Source of the DNA: Salvelinus alpinus
Lineage: Eukaryota > Chordata > Actinopteri > Salmoniformes > Salmonidae
Reading direction: 5' to 3'
Assembly (NCBI RefSeq): GCF_045679555.1
Contig: NC_092094.1
Location: 12,152,819 to 12,216,818, forward strand
Length of the DNA: 64,000 nt
Positions 1 through 14,752 of this stretch are shown here, piece by piece. The stretch's first letter is position 1; each line of letters starts with the position of its first letter. The notes under the pieces are model-generated. The model was not told the origin of the DNA. It saw nothing but the letters and a program-made list of their open reading frames with translations, and ran no database searches. The translations under genes and the position numbers were made by a program.

Positions 1-893
1 GGCTTAAGCCATGTTTCAGTCAGGCCAATCACATCAAGATTATGATCAGTGATTAGTTCATTGACTATAACTGCCTTTGAAGTGAGGGATCTAACATTAA
101 GTAGCCCTATTTTGAGATGTGAGGTATCACGATCTCTTTCAATAATGGCAGGAATGGAGGAGGTCTTTATCCTAGTGAGATTGCTAAGGCGAACACCGCC
201 ATGTTTAGTTTTGCCCAACCTAGGTCGAGGCACAGACACAGTCTCAATGGGGATAGCTGAGCTGACTACACTGACTATGCTAGTGGCAGACTCCACTAAG
301 CTGGCAGGTTGGCTAACAGCCTGCTGCCTGGCCTGCACCCTATTTCATTGTGGAGCTAGAGGAGTTAGAGCCCTGTCTATGTTGGTAGATAAGATGAGAG
401 CACCCCTCCAGCTAGGATGGAGTCCGTCACTCCTCAGCAGGCCAGGCTTGGTCCTGTTTGTGGGTGAGTCCCAGAAAGAGGGCCAATTATCTACAAATTC
501 TATCTTTTGGGAGGGGCAGAAAACAGTTTTCAACCAGCGATTGAGTTGTGAGACTCTGCTGTAGAGCTCATCACTCCCCCTAACTGGGAGGGGCCCAGAG
601 ACAATTACTCGATGCCGACACATCTTTCTAGCTGATTTACACGCTGAAGCTATGTTGCGCTTGGTGACCTCTGACTGTTTCATCCTAACATCGTTGGTGC
701 CGACGTGGATAACAATATCTCTATACTCTCTACGCTCACCAGTTTTAGCTTTAGCCAGCACCATCTTCAGATTAGCCTTAACGTCGGTAGCCCTGCCCCC
801 TGGTAAACAGTGTATGATCGCTGGGTGATTCGTTTTAAGTCTAATACTGCGGGTAATGGAGTCGCCAATGACTATGACACCACCATTGTTACG
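1..893 (-). pseudogene. LINE fragment: SGNH-hydrolase-like domain fused in frame to the start of an AP endonuclease
   Basis: Read on the minus strand from 893, the frame shows an esterase/SGNH block I (VIVIGDSITRS, about 873-841), a block III-like IVIHVGTNDVR, and a block V-like SDGLHPSWRG. After one in-frame TGA (347-345) the same frame continues to an endonuclease start (LLNVRSLTSKA...DVIGLTETW) that runs off the left edge. A TGA at 896-894 closes it upstream. Esterase-like domains are known in ORFs of CR1/L2-type LINEs, and the LNxRSL...I.LTETW pattern is typical of APE-type endonucleases of LINE ORF2. I infer a truncated, decayed copy of an abundant fish LINE, not a host lipase. Its reverse transcriptase would lie left of the window. 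It may be the same family as the LINE tails at 26.6, 46.6 and 56.0 kb. Confidence 0.75.
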
Positions 894-896
894 TCA

Positions 897-3152
897 CACA
901 ATAGAACAGCTGCTATAGTAACCAGCCTCTTACTGCATAATGTCATTTATCAAACAGTAGCGAGAGCAGTAGCGTTATCCTCTTCATTAGCTTGTAAGAT
1001 TGTAAATCTGCTTTTAGTTTCTGTCCTCCAGAGAGTTAACACTGTAACCATAAAGAGTAGCCTGTAAAGGGATGTACGCTGTGATGTGTAAATTAGTTAC
1101 AGTATAACGACTGCAGGGTTTTCCTCTTATGTGACGACTTTCGATATCAGCTGTCGCTTGTCTAGAATACTGCTTTCTAGAGAATGCTGCTTTCTCTCTC
1201 TCCTTTTCTAAATGATCTGTCTTACCAACACAAAATGCTCTTACAGACAGTGTGCTTCTCAGAGTTGTCCACTTTGTGCTCTTGCATTTTCCACTGACAT
1301 AGCATTATGAAGAAGAGGGTCATGGTCGTTGGCACACAGGTTTACAAGCGGTAAAGCTGGCAGCATTTGACGTGAAGTGCTGTTTGTTTGCAGAGTGGAG
1401 CCTTGAAGTAGAGAGAGAGATACCAGAGAGAGAGAGAGAGAGAGAGAGTGAGAGAAGAGAGAGCGAGAGCAAAGCAATGTTATCAGTGGGCCTCAGTTCA
1501 TGCCGCCAGTCCGATCCTCACCTGCTGCAGAGTGCTATAGGCCAGCTGTCCTTTCGGCAGCTGGCCCCTGCCTGCTTTGTCCTGCTGAGTTCTGATCCAG
1601 GCCTCTTCTAGGAAAAGGAAAATCAGAAAGGCAGCTGTCCAGCAGCATCAGGACAAAACCAGCCTGGCAGGCAGCAGCATTGTGCAGACAGCCTCTGTGG
1701 CTCTCATTCACTCTCAACCAACTGTAGTGGCATGTGGTGTCACAGGGTCCCAGAGGAAGGGTCATATCACCCTCTGCTGGAGGGTCCAGAACAGATTGAG
1801 CACACGTCTGATAATAAGGCAATCAATACGGTTGTTGTCATACTTCCACCTTTCTGTAGAATTTGGGGTCACACTTTAATTAAACAAAAATGTTCAATAG
1901 TTTATGAAGTCATCATAAACCTTCTATAAGACCTATATAGATGCATGCTTCAGAAATCATTCCTAATGGCTGCAGAGAGTGAGAAAAGACTATACCACAT
2001 TGCTACCTTGTGATTCTCTATTTTACCCAGATGATGGCAGCACTTTGCTGGATTATGTTTGCTAGGTAACTGTTATGGCACCCAGACTATCCCAATGGGG
2101 TCTTCCTTCTAACTTTGGAGTCTCACAAAAAGTAATTTAATGTGTGACTGATTTTACTATACTAACCGGTTGAACTGCTTTCAACACCTACATGTCTGAT
2201 ATCTTCTAAAACCCATTGAACCTTGGAGCAGTAGATTAGATGATTAGAACTGTAGTTGTCTGCTTATCTGCTCACCTTCTGTGTTTTTGATCCTTAATTA
2301 ATTCTCACAGTACCCAGGATCATGTTTGTTGTTGAATCGTTTATGATTTTCTCATTTTTTAAGTCTAATTCAGTCCAATCCAATCTACTCAAATGAAGCA
2401 GAATGAGCATTGCTGGGACAAAGTTGGCAAAATAAACTGAGGTACATGCTGTTCAAAGCTCTCCAGGTAAATCCTTAAACAGAACAGGACAAAACACCTT
2501 CCTTTAAATGGGCATTCCTGCAGCCAGCATTGAGGTAATCTGTGCCCCCTGCTCTCTGGTGTCTCTGAAGTGTAGTGCTCCTCCAGGAATATATTGTTAT
2601 GTCGCGGTATCTTATCTGGAGCGGCTCTGCCTTTCAAGGGCTCCCTATCAGAGGACAAGCAGGTAAATAAGGTGGCTTAAAAGAGCCTTTTAAGATGACT
2701 GTTTTTGTCAAGGCTGATGGGAAATTGACACGCTATTCTCAGTGTGTGGGATACTGGTGTAATACATGTATAAGCCATTTGTCCTATACTGTACGTTCCA
2801 TGTTACACTCTAAATTATTGTCACACAAAAATCACCCTTATTGGTTACAGGGTCTCCTGGGTAAGGGTGCTAAGCTTGTCAATGGGAATACATATTACAC
2901 CTTTGGTCTGTGATTTACACTATTGGCCCATGCAGAAAAAAATCTAACTCCATGCATGTCAGGGCATAAGCATGAATGCATGTGTACCTACCTGTAAATC
3001 TAGTCCACTTCTGCAGGTGAGCCTGAGCGGCACTACAAACGCAGCCTTTGAAATTCCGTCTCTATTCAATCTGTTCTCACGCAACATCGCCCTCGTGTGG
3101 GAGCTGCCGCTCCTGCACCAACACGCTACTCACACTTTGAAGATCACATATT
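897..3152. other. No gene recognised; short GA microsatellite
   Basis: No exon with convincing homology was seen on either strand. A (GA)n-type tract lies at about 1410-1450, and its opposite strand gives Ser/Leu-rich ORFs that I regard as artefacts. Confidence 0.5.
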
Positions 3153-3266
3153 GAGGAGGCCCAGTTGAGGAGGTCCAGTTGAGAAGGCCCAGTTGAGGAG
3201 GCCCAGTTGAGAAGGCCCAGTTGAGGAGGCCCAGTTGAGACGGCCCAGTTGAGGAGGCCCAGTTCC
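3153..3266. repeat. 14-bp minisatellite, about 8 copies
   Basis: The unit cccagttgaggagg alternates with cccagttgagaagg; one copy has tccagttgagaagg. The alternation suggests a 28-bp dimer as the amplified unit. Unit length is not divisible by 3, which gives a 14-residue periodic false ORF on the minus strand. Confidence 0.9.
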
Positions 3267-3718
3267 ATTTTATCCTAGCTCCTTTGATGACGCCTACTCC
3301 TTAAAGATGTGAATTTTCTGACTAGTGCTGGTAGATGCACCACTTAGCATGTTACAGAGACTTTTTTCGATTTTTTTTACCTTTATTTAATGGCTTAGGG
3401 CCGTCACTATACTGCTTCACCTACCGAGTCCTTGAATCTTTTTGGATTTATGAACACAAGAGCCACAGGATCTAAAACAGGAGGCGGAAATGGAACCAGG
3501 GCTGACAGGTGTTCATCAGGAGAAGCCCTCAGTCAGGCTGACTCCTTGTGTCTCTCAATCCGCTGACTCAACCCACTTCACTTGTTTTGTTTTCCAGTGT
3601 GTAGGACGTATCTTATTGCACAGTTTGCTCATCTGCCCAGAGGGTAAGGGAACACTTCCTGATGATGAGTGAGCCTGGCCTGTATAGATTTATTGTCACT
3701 CCAAGGTGGGTGGGAGAT

Positions 3719-5327
<1,609 letters not shown>

Positions 5328-5605
5328 CAACTTCATATTCATAATTTCCAAACACCACCCCAACATACAGTTTGTGAAAATTGTAGTAACAAATATAGAA
5401 GATAAGTGTTTACATCATCAACGAATTAGTAGACAATTAGTAGGCAATGCCTACTCATACTTGGTTAAAATCACACGATGCGTATCGATTATGTAATTGT
5501 AAACACTTATCTTTCTCGATCTTTTTTTACTACAAAACACAGAAACAAGCAATTTTCACATATGTGGATGTTGGGGTGGTGCTGGAGATGATGAATATGA
5601 AGTTG
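5328..5605. mobile_element. Palindromic MITE with long inverted arms
   Basis: caacttcatattcat at 5328 is mirrored by atgaatatgaagttg ending at 5605. Inside it, accaccccaacat mirrors atgttggggtggt and gataagtgtttaca mirrors tgtaaacacttatc. Arms of roughly 100 bp surround a centre of about 70 bp. There is no coding capacity. This is a foldback non-autonomous DNA transposon; the superfamily was not determined. Confidence 0.75.
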
Positions 5606-8600
5606 AATTTTTTATTTTATTTATCTTTAACGACCTCACTGACCATGCCGCGAAACAAACCTGGGTCAAGAGGAGCGTGCTTAGGCATCACTTTATGTTG
5701 GACCTTATCAGGAAAAAATAAAGACGTTTGTTGAAAAAGAAACCATTGTTTCATGTTCTATTGGAAACGATCTATTTAACTATTTGAAAAGGAGAAGAAC
5801 CATTCAATTTCTTACAGAAGTGTACAAGCTGTTTATTTGTTTTACAAATTCACGGCCTGCCTGAGAAATCTGTTTGAGCTGTAACATTTCATGGCCATAT
5901 TGCCCTGGCAGCACCAACTCAACTGTGAGGGAGTGCCAGAGGAGAAGAATGGGGACGTTTGACAAAGCTACTGGAAATGTGAAAACATGTAGCAGGAATG
6001 CAGTAGAAATCTGACTGACCTTTGAGAACAGAAGTTGTTCTATTCCCCCCTAGAGAAGATTCTAATCACACAAACACTGGAGGTGTGCACATCCCTCCTA
6101 TGTCCTGCCTATACCGCTTGTCACCTGGGGCTCGTCAACTAGTGGGGGCTTCAATGGAGCTTCCAGGAGGGTTGAGCAGTTACACTATACCAGGCGCTAT
6201 GCCACCGCTAGGATACTATGATCAATTAGAAGTGACATACTGTAAGCTAAAGTGTAAAGGCCCCAAGCCAGATCCCTGGGGAACCCGCATTGTACAGTTG
6301 TTGGTCTACGCGAAGTTCCGATTGAATCTAGCACATTATATTCTGTCAGATATGAACTTGGCTAGTTTAGAGAGAATTAACAGGAAATAACACAGTAAAT
6401 GCAACAGTGTTGATACTTCCAATACTTCCAATGTCCTCACCAACCAGTCATTTCCTCTGTGGTCCCTGCAATCAAGTGTTTGTGATGCGGATCTGAAGAG
6501 CTTCAAACAGATGGGTTTAACAGGTCTAAATCCTTGGTTAAATTACCCACAGGTAATTGTCAGAGCATATATTGAATCCTTTATGTAAGTCAGAGCACAA
6601 AATGGATCCTACATGTAATTGTTAGAGCAGAACAAAATGGATCCTTAAATAGATAATGCAAACATGTTAGCTGATCCAGTTCCCAGTATATATTGATAAA
6701 ACACCCAGTGTTAGTACGAACACAAGCTTTCCTAACTCACACACGCTAATCCATTTATCATTTTTTTATGTTTCAGGTTCTGGTGTTTTCAAATGCTTTA
6801 CTAGAGGTTGTTCCTGGACAGAAACAGGACGGCCAGGAGGGAAGGCAAGTAGAAGTCAAGTTCAAGGTGCCCAAAGTTTACAGTGGCCAGTCCGCTCTAT
6901 CATGTGAGAGACAACAGCATAGAAAGTGATGTGCATCTAAACTTGTTTCTCCAGTCCAGAACTAGCCCTTTACTCTTCACACCTGTCGGTGGCCTCTGAT
7001 TACAAGGCCCAAGTCTGCATTGTTTCCCATCTCTAAACTCCTCCAGTGTGGAGCTGTGTCCCAGAAGACAGGAGCGGAAGGAGGGAGGAGGGAGGAGGGA
7101 GGGTAGAGAGGGGGGAGCCGGGGATGTCTCAGCCCTTTTGAAGTGCTGCACTTTATGGTCAAACATCTGCAGGACCGCACCGCACCACTGTCCCAAACAC
7201 ACACCTCACAGCTGGCTCTACAAAGGAGACCAGGGGCACAAACACGCTGGCTAAACACATCCCTTGCTCTGCTAGGCTAGGACTCGGCTCCCAGCTGCAG
7301 GTCCGGGCCTGCCACACCATGGACCCAGGCCAAGCCTGGGCCGCCATTGCTGCACGGGGCAGGAGCAGACATGCGCACACTTCTACAGAGCACGCCCAGA
7401 TAGGAAATGAGTACTTTCACATGAGTGGCCATTTAGTTTGGAGGGAGAAGGAGGAGAAGCAGGTGAACAGCTAAGCTACGACTTCCCAGATTGTGAATTC
7501 CTAGCAAAGAAAAGGCTGGCCATTACGTGCTTAGAAATGATTACAGACAAACAGACCGGAGCATGTGGCATCTTACTGCAGCCCTGACTGTATATCATGC
7601 GATTTCACTCTTAAATGAGCGCTCTTTCATGTCTGGCCATGAGTAATTCCCCTTTGATGTTTAATGTTCTGTTTGCATTGAGAATTGCTTCTTGCGAACG
7701 GGACAGTAAACTCGCTTAGTACTTGCCTGGATTCAATACTACAACATTTTACTTTGACATTCACTCACAAAGAACACAGTCACACAAATATTTATATGTT
7801 CCCAAAGCAATTGTATCATATTTCAAACCCCATGAAAAAAATAAAATAATTAGCAGTTGTTAGCGAGTATGGCTATTGTCTGGGAGACCTGGGTTTGAAA
7901 CCCGCTAGGGGCACTGCACTGTCATTATGCACTTCAATATTGTACTATAGCTAAGTATAATATGCAAGGTGGTCTGACTTTAGGGAAAGAAAGACTTCCA
8001 TCTGCTCTGTGTTTTGTTTTAGCCCAAGGTGAAGTGACTAGATAAAAGGCCAGGGCCAGACTAAACAGCAGCACAGCCAAACACTAGCTGTGCCTGGAGT
8101 ATCACACCAAAGCTCTGAGATCTAGAGAGTAAACCTTTAACACGAGTCAAATGACATGCAGTGTGGATCGAGTACAGCTTTAATTCACAGTCTTGTGAAT
8201 CATCAATTAAATGTGATCAAAAGGCAAGTGGATTTTGTGTTGAAGAAGAAATGACATAGGTGTATCTTACTGTCCCCAAAACACATGTTGAAAGGAAAGT
8301 TATGGGGGACTGTGTCCGGGAAAACCAGCCCCTGATGTCATACTGGATTCACCAAAGCATTGCATTGTTTTACGCTCCCGTGTCTACAGACATTTCATAC
8401 ATGGTCCAGAAAGTCGCTGAACTATATGAGTCTTTAGTAGCAAATCTGACCTCCTACTGAACTACCATACCCACAAACCCCCTCTCTGTGGTGTACTCAC
8501 GATCCTTCCACAGCTCTTCTCCTATTTGCTCAAGCCTGAAGGCCATAACAGAGAACAAGACATGAGCCCTGTCCTGGAGACTGCTTCCCGGCACTGAGCC

Positions 8601-8753
8601 TATCGCTGTCTCCCAAAAGCAGAGTCGGTGTGTTTGTTAAAGGAGGATAAAGAGGGGAATAAAACCCCCTGTCTATTTAATGGATTCAACAATCATGGAT
8701 GCTGAGACATTAGACATTAATGGGACCATGAATAGTCAAAGGCTCCCCTGACA
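5606..8753. other. No gene recognised
   Basis: No supported exon. Around 7861-7915 a stretch with ggtttgaaaccc resembles a pol III B box and may be an old tRNA-derived SINE fragment, but it is too short to assign. A purine-rich block lies at about 7070-7120. Confidence 0.4.
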
Positions 8754-9970
8754 GTCAGTCACAGCAGTAGAGGTAGAGGAAGAATAAGTCAGTCACAGCA
8801 GTAGAGGTAGAGGAAGAATAAGTCAGTCACAGCAGTAGAGGTAGAGGAAGAATACGTCAGTCACAGCAGTAGAGGCAGAGGAAGAATAAGTCAGTCACAG
8901 CAGTAGAGGTAGAGGAAGAATAAGTCAGTCACAGCAGTAGAGGCAGAGGAAGAATACGTCAGTCACAGCAGTAGAGGTAGAGGAAGAATACGTCAGTCAC
9001 AGCAGTAGAGGCAGAGGAAGAATAAGTCAGTCACAGCAGTAGAGGTAGAGGAAGAATAAGTCAGTCACAGCAGCAGAGGCGGAGGAAGAATAAGTCAGTC
9101 ACAGCAGTAGAGGCAGAGGAAGAATAAGTCAGTCACAGCAGCAGAGGCAGAGGAAGAATACATCAGTCACAGCAGTAGAGGCAGAGGAAGAATACGTCAG
9201 TCACAGCAGTAGAGGTAGAGGAAGAATAAATCAGTCACAGCAGTAGAGGCAGAGGAAGAATAAGTCAGTCACAGCAGTAGAGGCAGAGGAAGATTAAGTC
9301 AGTCACAGCAGTAGAGGCAGAGGAAGAATAAGTCAGTCACAGCAGTAGAGGTAGAGGAAGAATAAGTCAGTCACAGCAGTAGAGGCAGAGGAAGAATAAG
9401 TCAGTCACAGCAGTAGAGGCAGAGGAAGAATAAGTCAGTCACAGCAGCAGAGGCAGAGGAAGAATAAGTCAGTCACAGCAGTAGAGGTAGAGGAAGAATA
9501 AGTCAGTCACAGCAGTAGAGGCAGAGGAAGAATAAGTCAGTCACAGCAGTAGAGGCAGAGGAAGAATAAGTCAGTCACAGCAGTAGAGGCAGAGGAAGAA
9601 TAAGTCAGTCACAGCAGTAGAGGCAGAGGAAGAATAAGTCAGTCACAGCAGTAGAGGCAGAGGAAGAATAAATCAGTCACAGCAGTAGAGGCAGAGGAAG
9701 AATACGTCAGTCACAGCAGTAGAGGTAGAGGAAGAATAAGTCAGTCACAGCAGTAGAGGCAGAGGAAGAATAAATCAGTCACAGCAGTAGAGGCAGAGGA
9801 AGAATACGTCAGTCACAGCAGTAGAGGCAGAGGAAGAATAAGTCAGTCACAGCAGTAGAGGCAGAGGAAGAATACGTCAGTCACAGCAGTAGAGGCAGAG
9901 GAAGAATACGTCAGTCACAGCAGTAGAGGCAGAGGAAGATTCATTCACTCACAGCATTATAGGAAGATTA
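8754..9970. repeat. 34-bp minisatellite, about 35 copies
   Basis: The unit begins gtcagtcacagcagtagagg and ends agaggaagaataa. The first and last intact gtcagtcaca anchors (8754 and 9910) are 1156 bp apart, exactly 34 units, so the array has no net indels. Variation is mainly at a few sites: t/c in gaggtagag or gaggcagag, and aagtc, acgtc or aaatc at the unit junction. A degenerate final copy ends near 9970. Confidence 0.97.
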
Positions 9971-10483
9971 AGTGGGAGCTAAATTTTAAGACAAATGCTT
10001 AGTTTAACCTTTGCCCTACAATTTCCGTGCCCCGCCGTAAATCTAATTAACATAATAAAAAATCCCCATCAAAATCCGTCTGTTTAAGCTAGAGAGATAT
10101 AACGTTTTTTTTTGTTGCATGGGCTGCGTCTCAATCCACTGCGTCCGCCGATATCGGCTAGAGCAGTGTTTGTCAGACCATGAGACATCCCGAAAATAGG
10201 TCTTCTCACGAAAACGTCTGTAGTGTCCGAAACGGTTTGGCCTACACACTAATATAATAACCCCTCTGTGGAAAGCTGAGACTCTCACTAACACAATAGT
10301 CTTCCCTAGGACGACCACAAACCTCTAAAGACTCATCTGAAGGTCCCTAGTACCAGTTTAAAAAATGAAAGAATATATGGAGATAGTTTAGAGCCTAAGA
10401 TAAAAAGTAAATAAAGATAGTTTCCTGATGTTTTTTATGTCTCTCATATACAGTGCATGGGACAGACACAAGTTACTTTTCAT
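9971..10483. repeat. Dispersed repeat-like spacer between two minisatellites
   Basis: About 10120-10345 reads like a dispersed salmonid repeat (aagctgagactctc, cttccctaggacgac, aaagactcatctgaaggt), recognised only from memory. No gene. Confidence 0.4.
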
Positions 10484-11664
10484 AGCAGGTTAGGAGAACT
10501 TATGTAGCAGGTTAGGAGAACTTATGTAACAGGTTAGGAGAACTTATGTAGCAGGTTAGGAGAACTTACGTAGCAGGTTAGGAAAACTTACATAGCAGGA
10601 TAGGAGAACTTATGTAGCAGGTTAGGAGAACTTACGCAGCAGGTTAGGAGAACTTACGCAGCAGGTTAGGAGAACTTACGCAGCAGGTTAGGAGAACTTA
10701 CGCAGCAGGTTAAGAGAACTTAAACAGCAGGTTAGGAGAACTTACGCAGCAGGTTAGGAGAACTTACGTAGCAGGTTAGAAGAACTTACGCAGCAGGTTA
10801 GGAGAACCTCTGCAGCAGGTTAGGAGAACTTACGCAGCAGGTTAGGAGAACCTACGCAGCAGGATAGAAGAACATATGTAGCAGGTTAGGAGTACTTACA
10901 GAGCAGGTTAGGATAACTTACATAGCAGGTACGTTAGGAGAAATTATGCAGCAGGTTAGGAGAACCTACGCAGCAGGTAGGTTAGGAGAACTTATGCAGC
11001 AGGTTAGGAGAACTTACGGAGCAGGTTAGGAGAACTTACGTAGCAGGTTAGGAGTACTTACAGAGCAGGTTAGGATAACTTACATAGCAGGTACGTTAGG
11101 AGAACTTATGCAGCAGGTTAGGAGAACTTAAGCAGCAGATAGGTTAGGAGAACATACTCAGCAGGTTAGGAGAACTTAATTAACAGGTTAGGAGAACTTA
11201 CTTAGCAGGTTAGGAGAACTTAGGTAGCGGGTTAGGAGAACTTACACAGCAGGTTAGGAGAACCTCTGCAGCAGGTTAGGAGAACTTACGTGGCAGGTTA
11301 GGAGAACCTACGTAGCAGGTTAGGAGAACTTACGTAGCAGGTTAGGAGAACTTACGCAGCAGGTTAGGCGAAGTTACGTAGCAGGTTAGGAGAACTTACG
11401 CAGCAGGTTAGGAGAACCTCTGCAGCAGGTTAGGAGAACTTACGTGGCAGGTTAGGAGAACCTACGTAGCAGGTTAGGAGAACTTACGTAGCAGGTTAGG
11501 AGAATTTACGTAGCAGGTTAGGAGAACTTACGCAACAGGTTAGGAGAACTTATGTAGCAGGTTAGGAGAACTTATGTAGCAGGTTAGGAGAACATGCTCA
11601 GCAGGTTAGGACAACTTACAGATTAGGTTAGGAGAACTTACACAGCAGGTTAGGAGAACTTATG
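10484..11664. repeat. 22-bp minisatellite, left part, about 54 copies
   Basis: The unit is gcaggttaggagaacttacg plus two variable bases. Variants include cctacg, cctctg and ttatg, and some units carry a short insertion (gcaggtaggttagg). The array continues at 12355 after a mobile-element insertion. Confidence 0.95.
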
Positions 11665-11780
11665 TATTAAAATGGCATAGAAAGAGCAGCATACAATAAA
11701 TACAAATGGATAGCATACGATCATAGACTCACTTAAGACCACACAAGCCTACAAACAACCACAATGGCAAAGTCACAACA
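11665..11780 (+). repeat. Left arm of a perfect 116-bp inverted repeat
   Basis: Every base pairs with 11980-12095 (position sum 23760). Spacer is 11781-11979 and holds the endonuclease tail. I compared both arms base by base and saw no mismatch or gap. Confidence 0.97.
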
Positions 11781-11979
11781 GTTGCGGCCCACTTTTTGGA
11801 GGCAGGCCACTCGATTTCGTCTCTGCGTTATATTGGCATCGAACATGTCACCCTCCCTAGGAGAGGGGGTGACCTTGATAATTTATTGTTAAAACGAGAG
11901 GCTGCCTGGATCTTTAACTTAAAGACCCTTGCTCCCTTCGGTCTCAACGTGGACTTTGATCTGAAGCCATTCTTGTGAT

Positions 11980-12095
11980 TGTTGTGACTTTGCCATTGTG
12001 GTTGTTTGTAGGCTTGTGTGGTCTTAAGTGAGTCTATGATCGTATGCTATCCATTTGTATTTATTGTATGCTGCTCTTTCTATGCCATTTTAATA
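11980..12095 (-). repeat. Right arm of the perfect 116-bp inverted repeat
   Basis: Exact reverse complement of 11665-11780. It continues into the terminal region of the Penelope-like element, so the left arm looks like an inverted copy of part of that region. Confidence 0.97.
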
Positions 12096-12203
12096 TTTGA
12101 GAAATTAACCAATGATATTAGGCCACTCTTGGCCATGATTATAGACACCTGTGTGTCTTGACACTATATAAACGAGTCATCCCGCAGTGTCTGTGATTGT
12201 ACC

Positions 12204-12238
12204 CTGATGAAGACAGCTTGCCTGTCGAAACGTTGGTA
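12204..12238 (+). ncRNA. Hammerhead-ribozyme-like motif in the Penelope-like element
   Basis: ctgatga (12204-12210) is followed by gacag (12212-12216), a cttgc loop and ctgtc (12222-12226), a perfect 5-bp stem II, then gaaa (12227-12230) and c. The next bases allow a 2-bp stem III with a gttg loop, ending in gta. One extra A (12211) lies between the CUGAUGA box and stem II compared with the canonical core, and stem I is weak by eye. Hammerhead motifs are an established feature of Penelope-like retroelements. Activity here is an inference. Confidence 0.5.
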
Positions 12239-12354
12239 AATTAAATATTTTTTGCATCTGAGCTCCTAGAGTGTGCGGCTCTCCTTTATTTTCAAGTTTT
12301 CTACTCCGCTAGCCAGCACCTCTCCTAAATAGGTGTGCGTTTCTTTTTCTTCTA

Positions 12355-12738
12355 GGAGAACTTACGCAACATGTTAGGAGAACTTACGCAACAGGTTAGG
12401 AGAACTTACGTGGCAGGTTAGGAGAACCTCTGCAGCAGGTTAGGAGAACTTACGTGGCAGGTTAGGAGAATTTACGTAGCAGGTTAGGAGAACTTACGGA
12501 GCAGGTTAGGTGAACTTACGGAGCAGGTTAGGAGAACTTACGGAGCAGGTTAGGAGAATTTTTGTAGCAGGTTAGGAGAACTTACGGAGCAGGTTAGGAG
12601 AACTTACGTAGCAGGTTAGGAGAACATACTCAGCAGGTTAGGAGAACTTACGGAGCAGGTTAGAAGAATTTACGCAGCAGGTTAGGAGAACTTACGCAAC
12701 AGGTTAGGATGATTAATGTGGCAGGTAAGGAGGATTAG
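12355..12738. repeat. 22-bp minisatellite, right part, about 17 copies
   Basis: Same unit as 10484-11664, resuming with aggagaacttacgcaac. It decays at the right edge into gcaggtaaggaggattagg. The two parts were one array before the Penelope-like insertion. Confidence 0.95.
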
Positions 12739-13003
12739 GTTAATGTTAGGAAAAGGGTTATGGTTAACTAAAATTACTAAATTGTCCACAGCGCACCTCA
12801 AACATTTCAAGCTACAACCAGGCGTGCACTGAGAAAAGTCTTGGTTTCCACTAATGTGATTCTGCAAACATTTACGACATCCCCCCTTTTGCACCTGAGT
12901 TCTCAGACACAAGATGACGGTTGGATTATACATGCACTCTTACAACAGCCTGCTGTCAATGTGTCGTGCTGGCTGTGAGTTCCCTGCTGCAAGCCTCCAT
13001 GCC

Positions 13004-14752
<1,749 letters not shown>

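Larger units (their letters stand above)
11665..12354 (+). mobile_element. Penelope-like element, 5'-truncated, with foldback arms
   Basis: Identified by the C-terminal coding remnant at 11823-11978 (GIEHVTLPRRGGD, LLLKREAAWIFNL, PFGLN), which matches the tail of the GIY-YIG endonuclease module of Penelope-like retroelements. A terminal region with a TATA-like tatataaacgag and a hammerhead-like motif (12204-12238) follows. A second element at 45.4-46.2 kb shares the coding tail and terminal sequence (gctagccagcacct). The reverse transcriptase is absent. The element sits inside the 22-bp minisatellite, which resumes immediately after it. Confidence 0.8.

Noticed and set aside
345-893. Host SGNH/GDSL esterase gene
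   Set aside because: The same frame continues into a LINE-type endonuclease start, lacks a clear start codon and contains stops. A transposon origin is more likely.
7861-7915. Possible tRNA gene or SINE
   Set aside because: Only a B-box-like ggtttgaaaccc is visible. I could not fold a cloverleaf or find an A box and terminator by eye.
8754-12738. CRISPR-like array
   Set aside because: Units are directly adjacent with no unique spacers and there are no cas genes. The window is vertebrate DNA.
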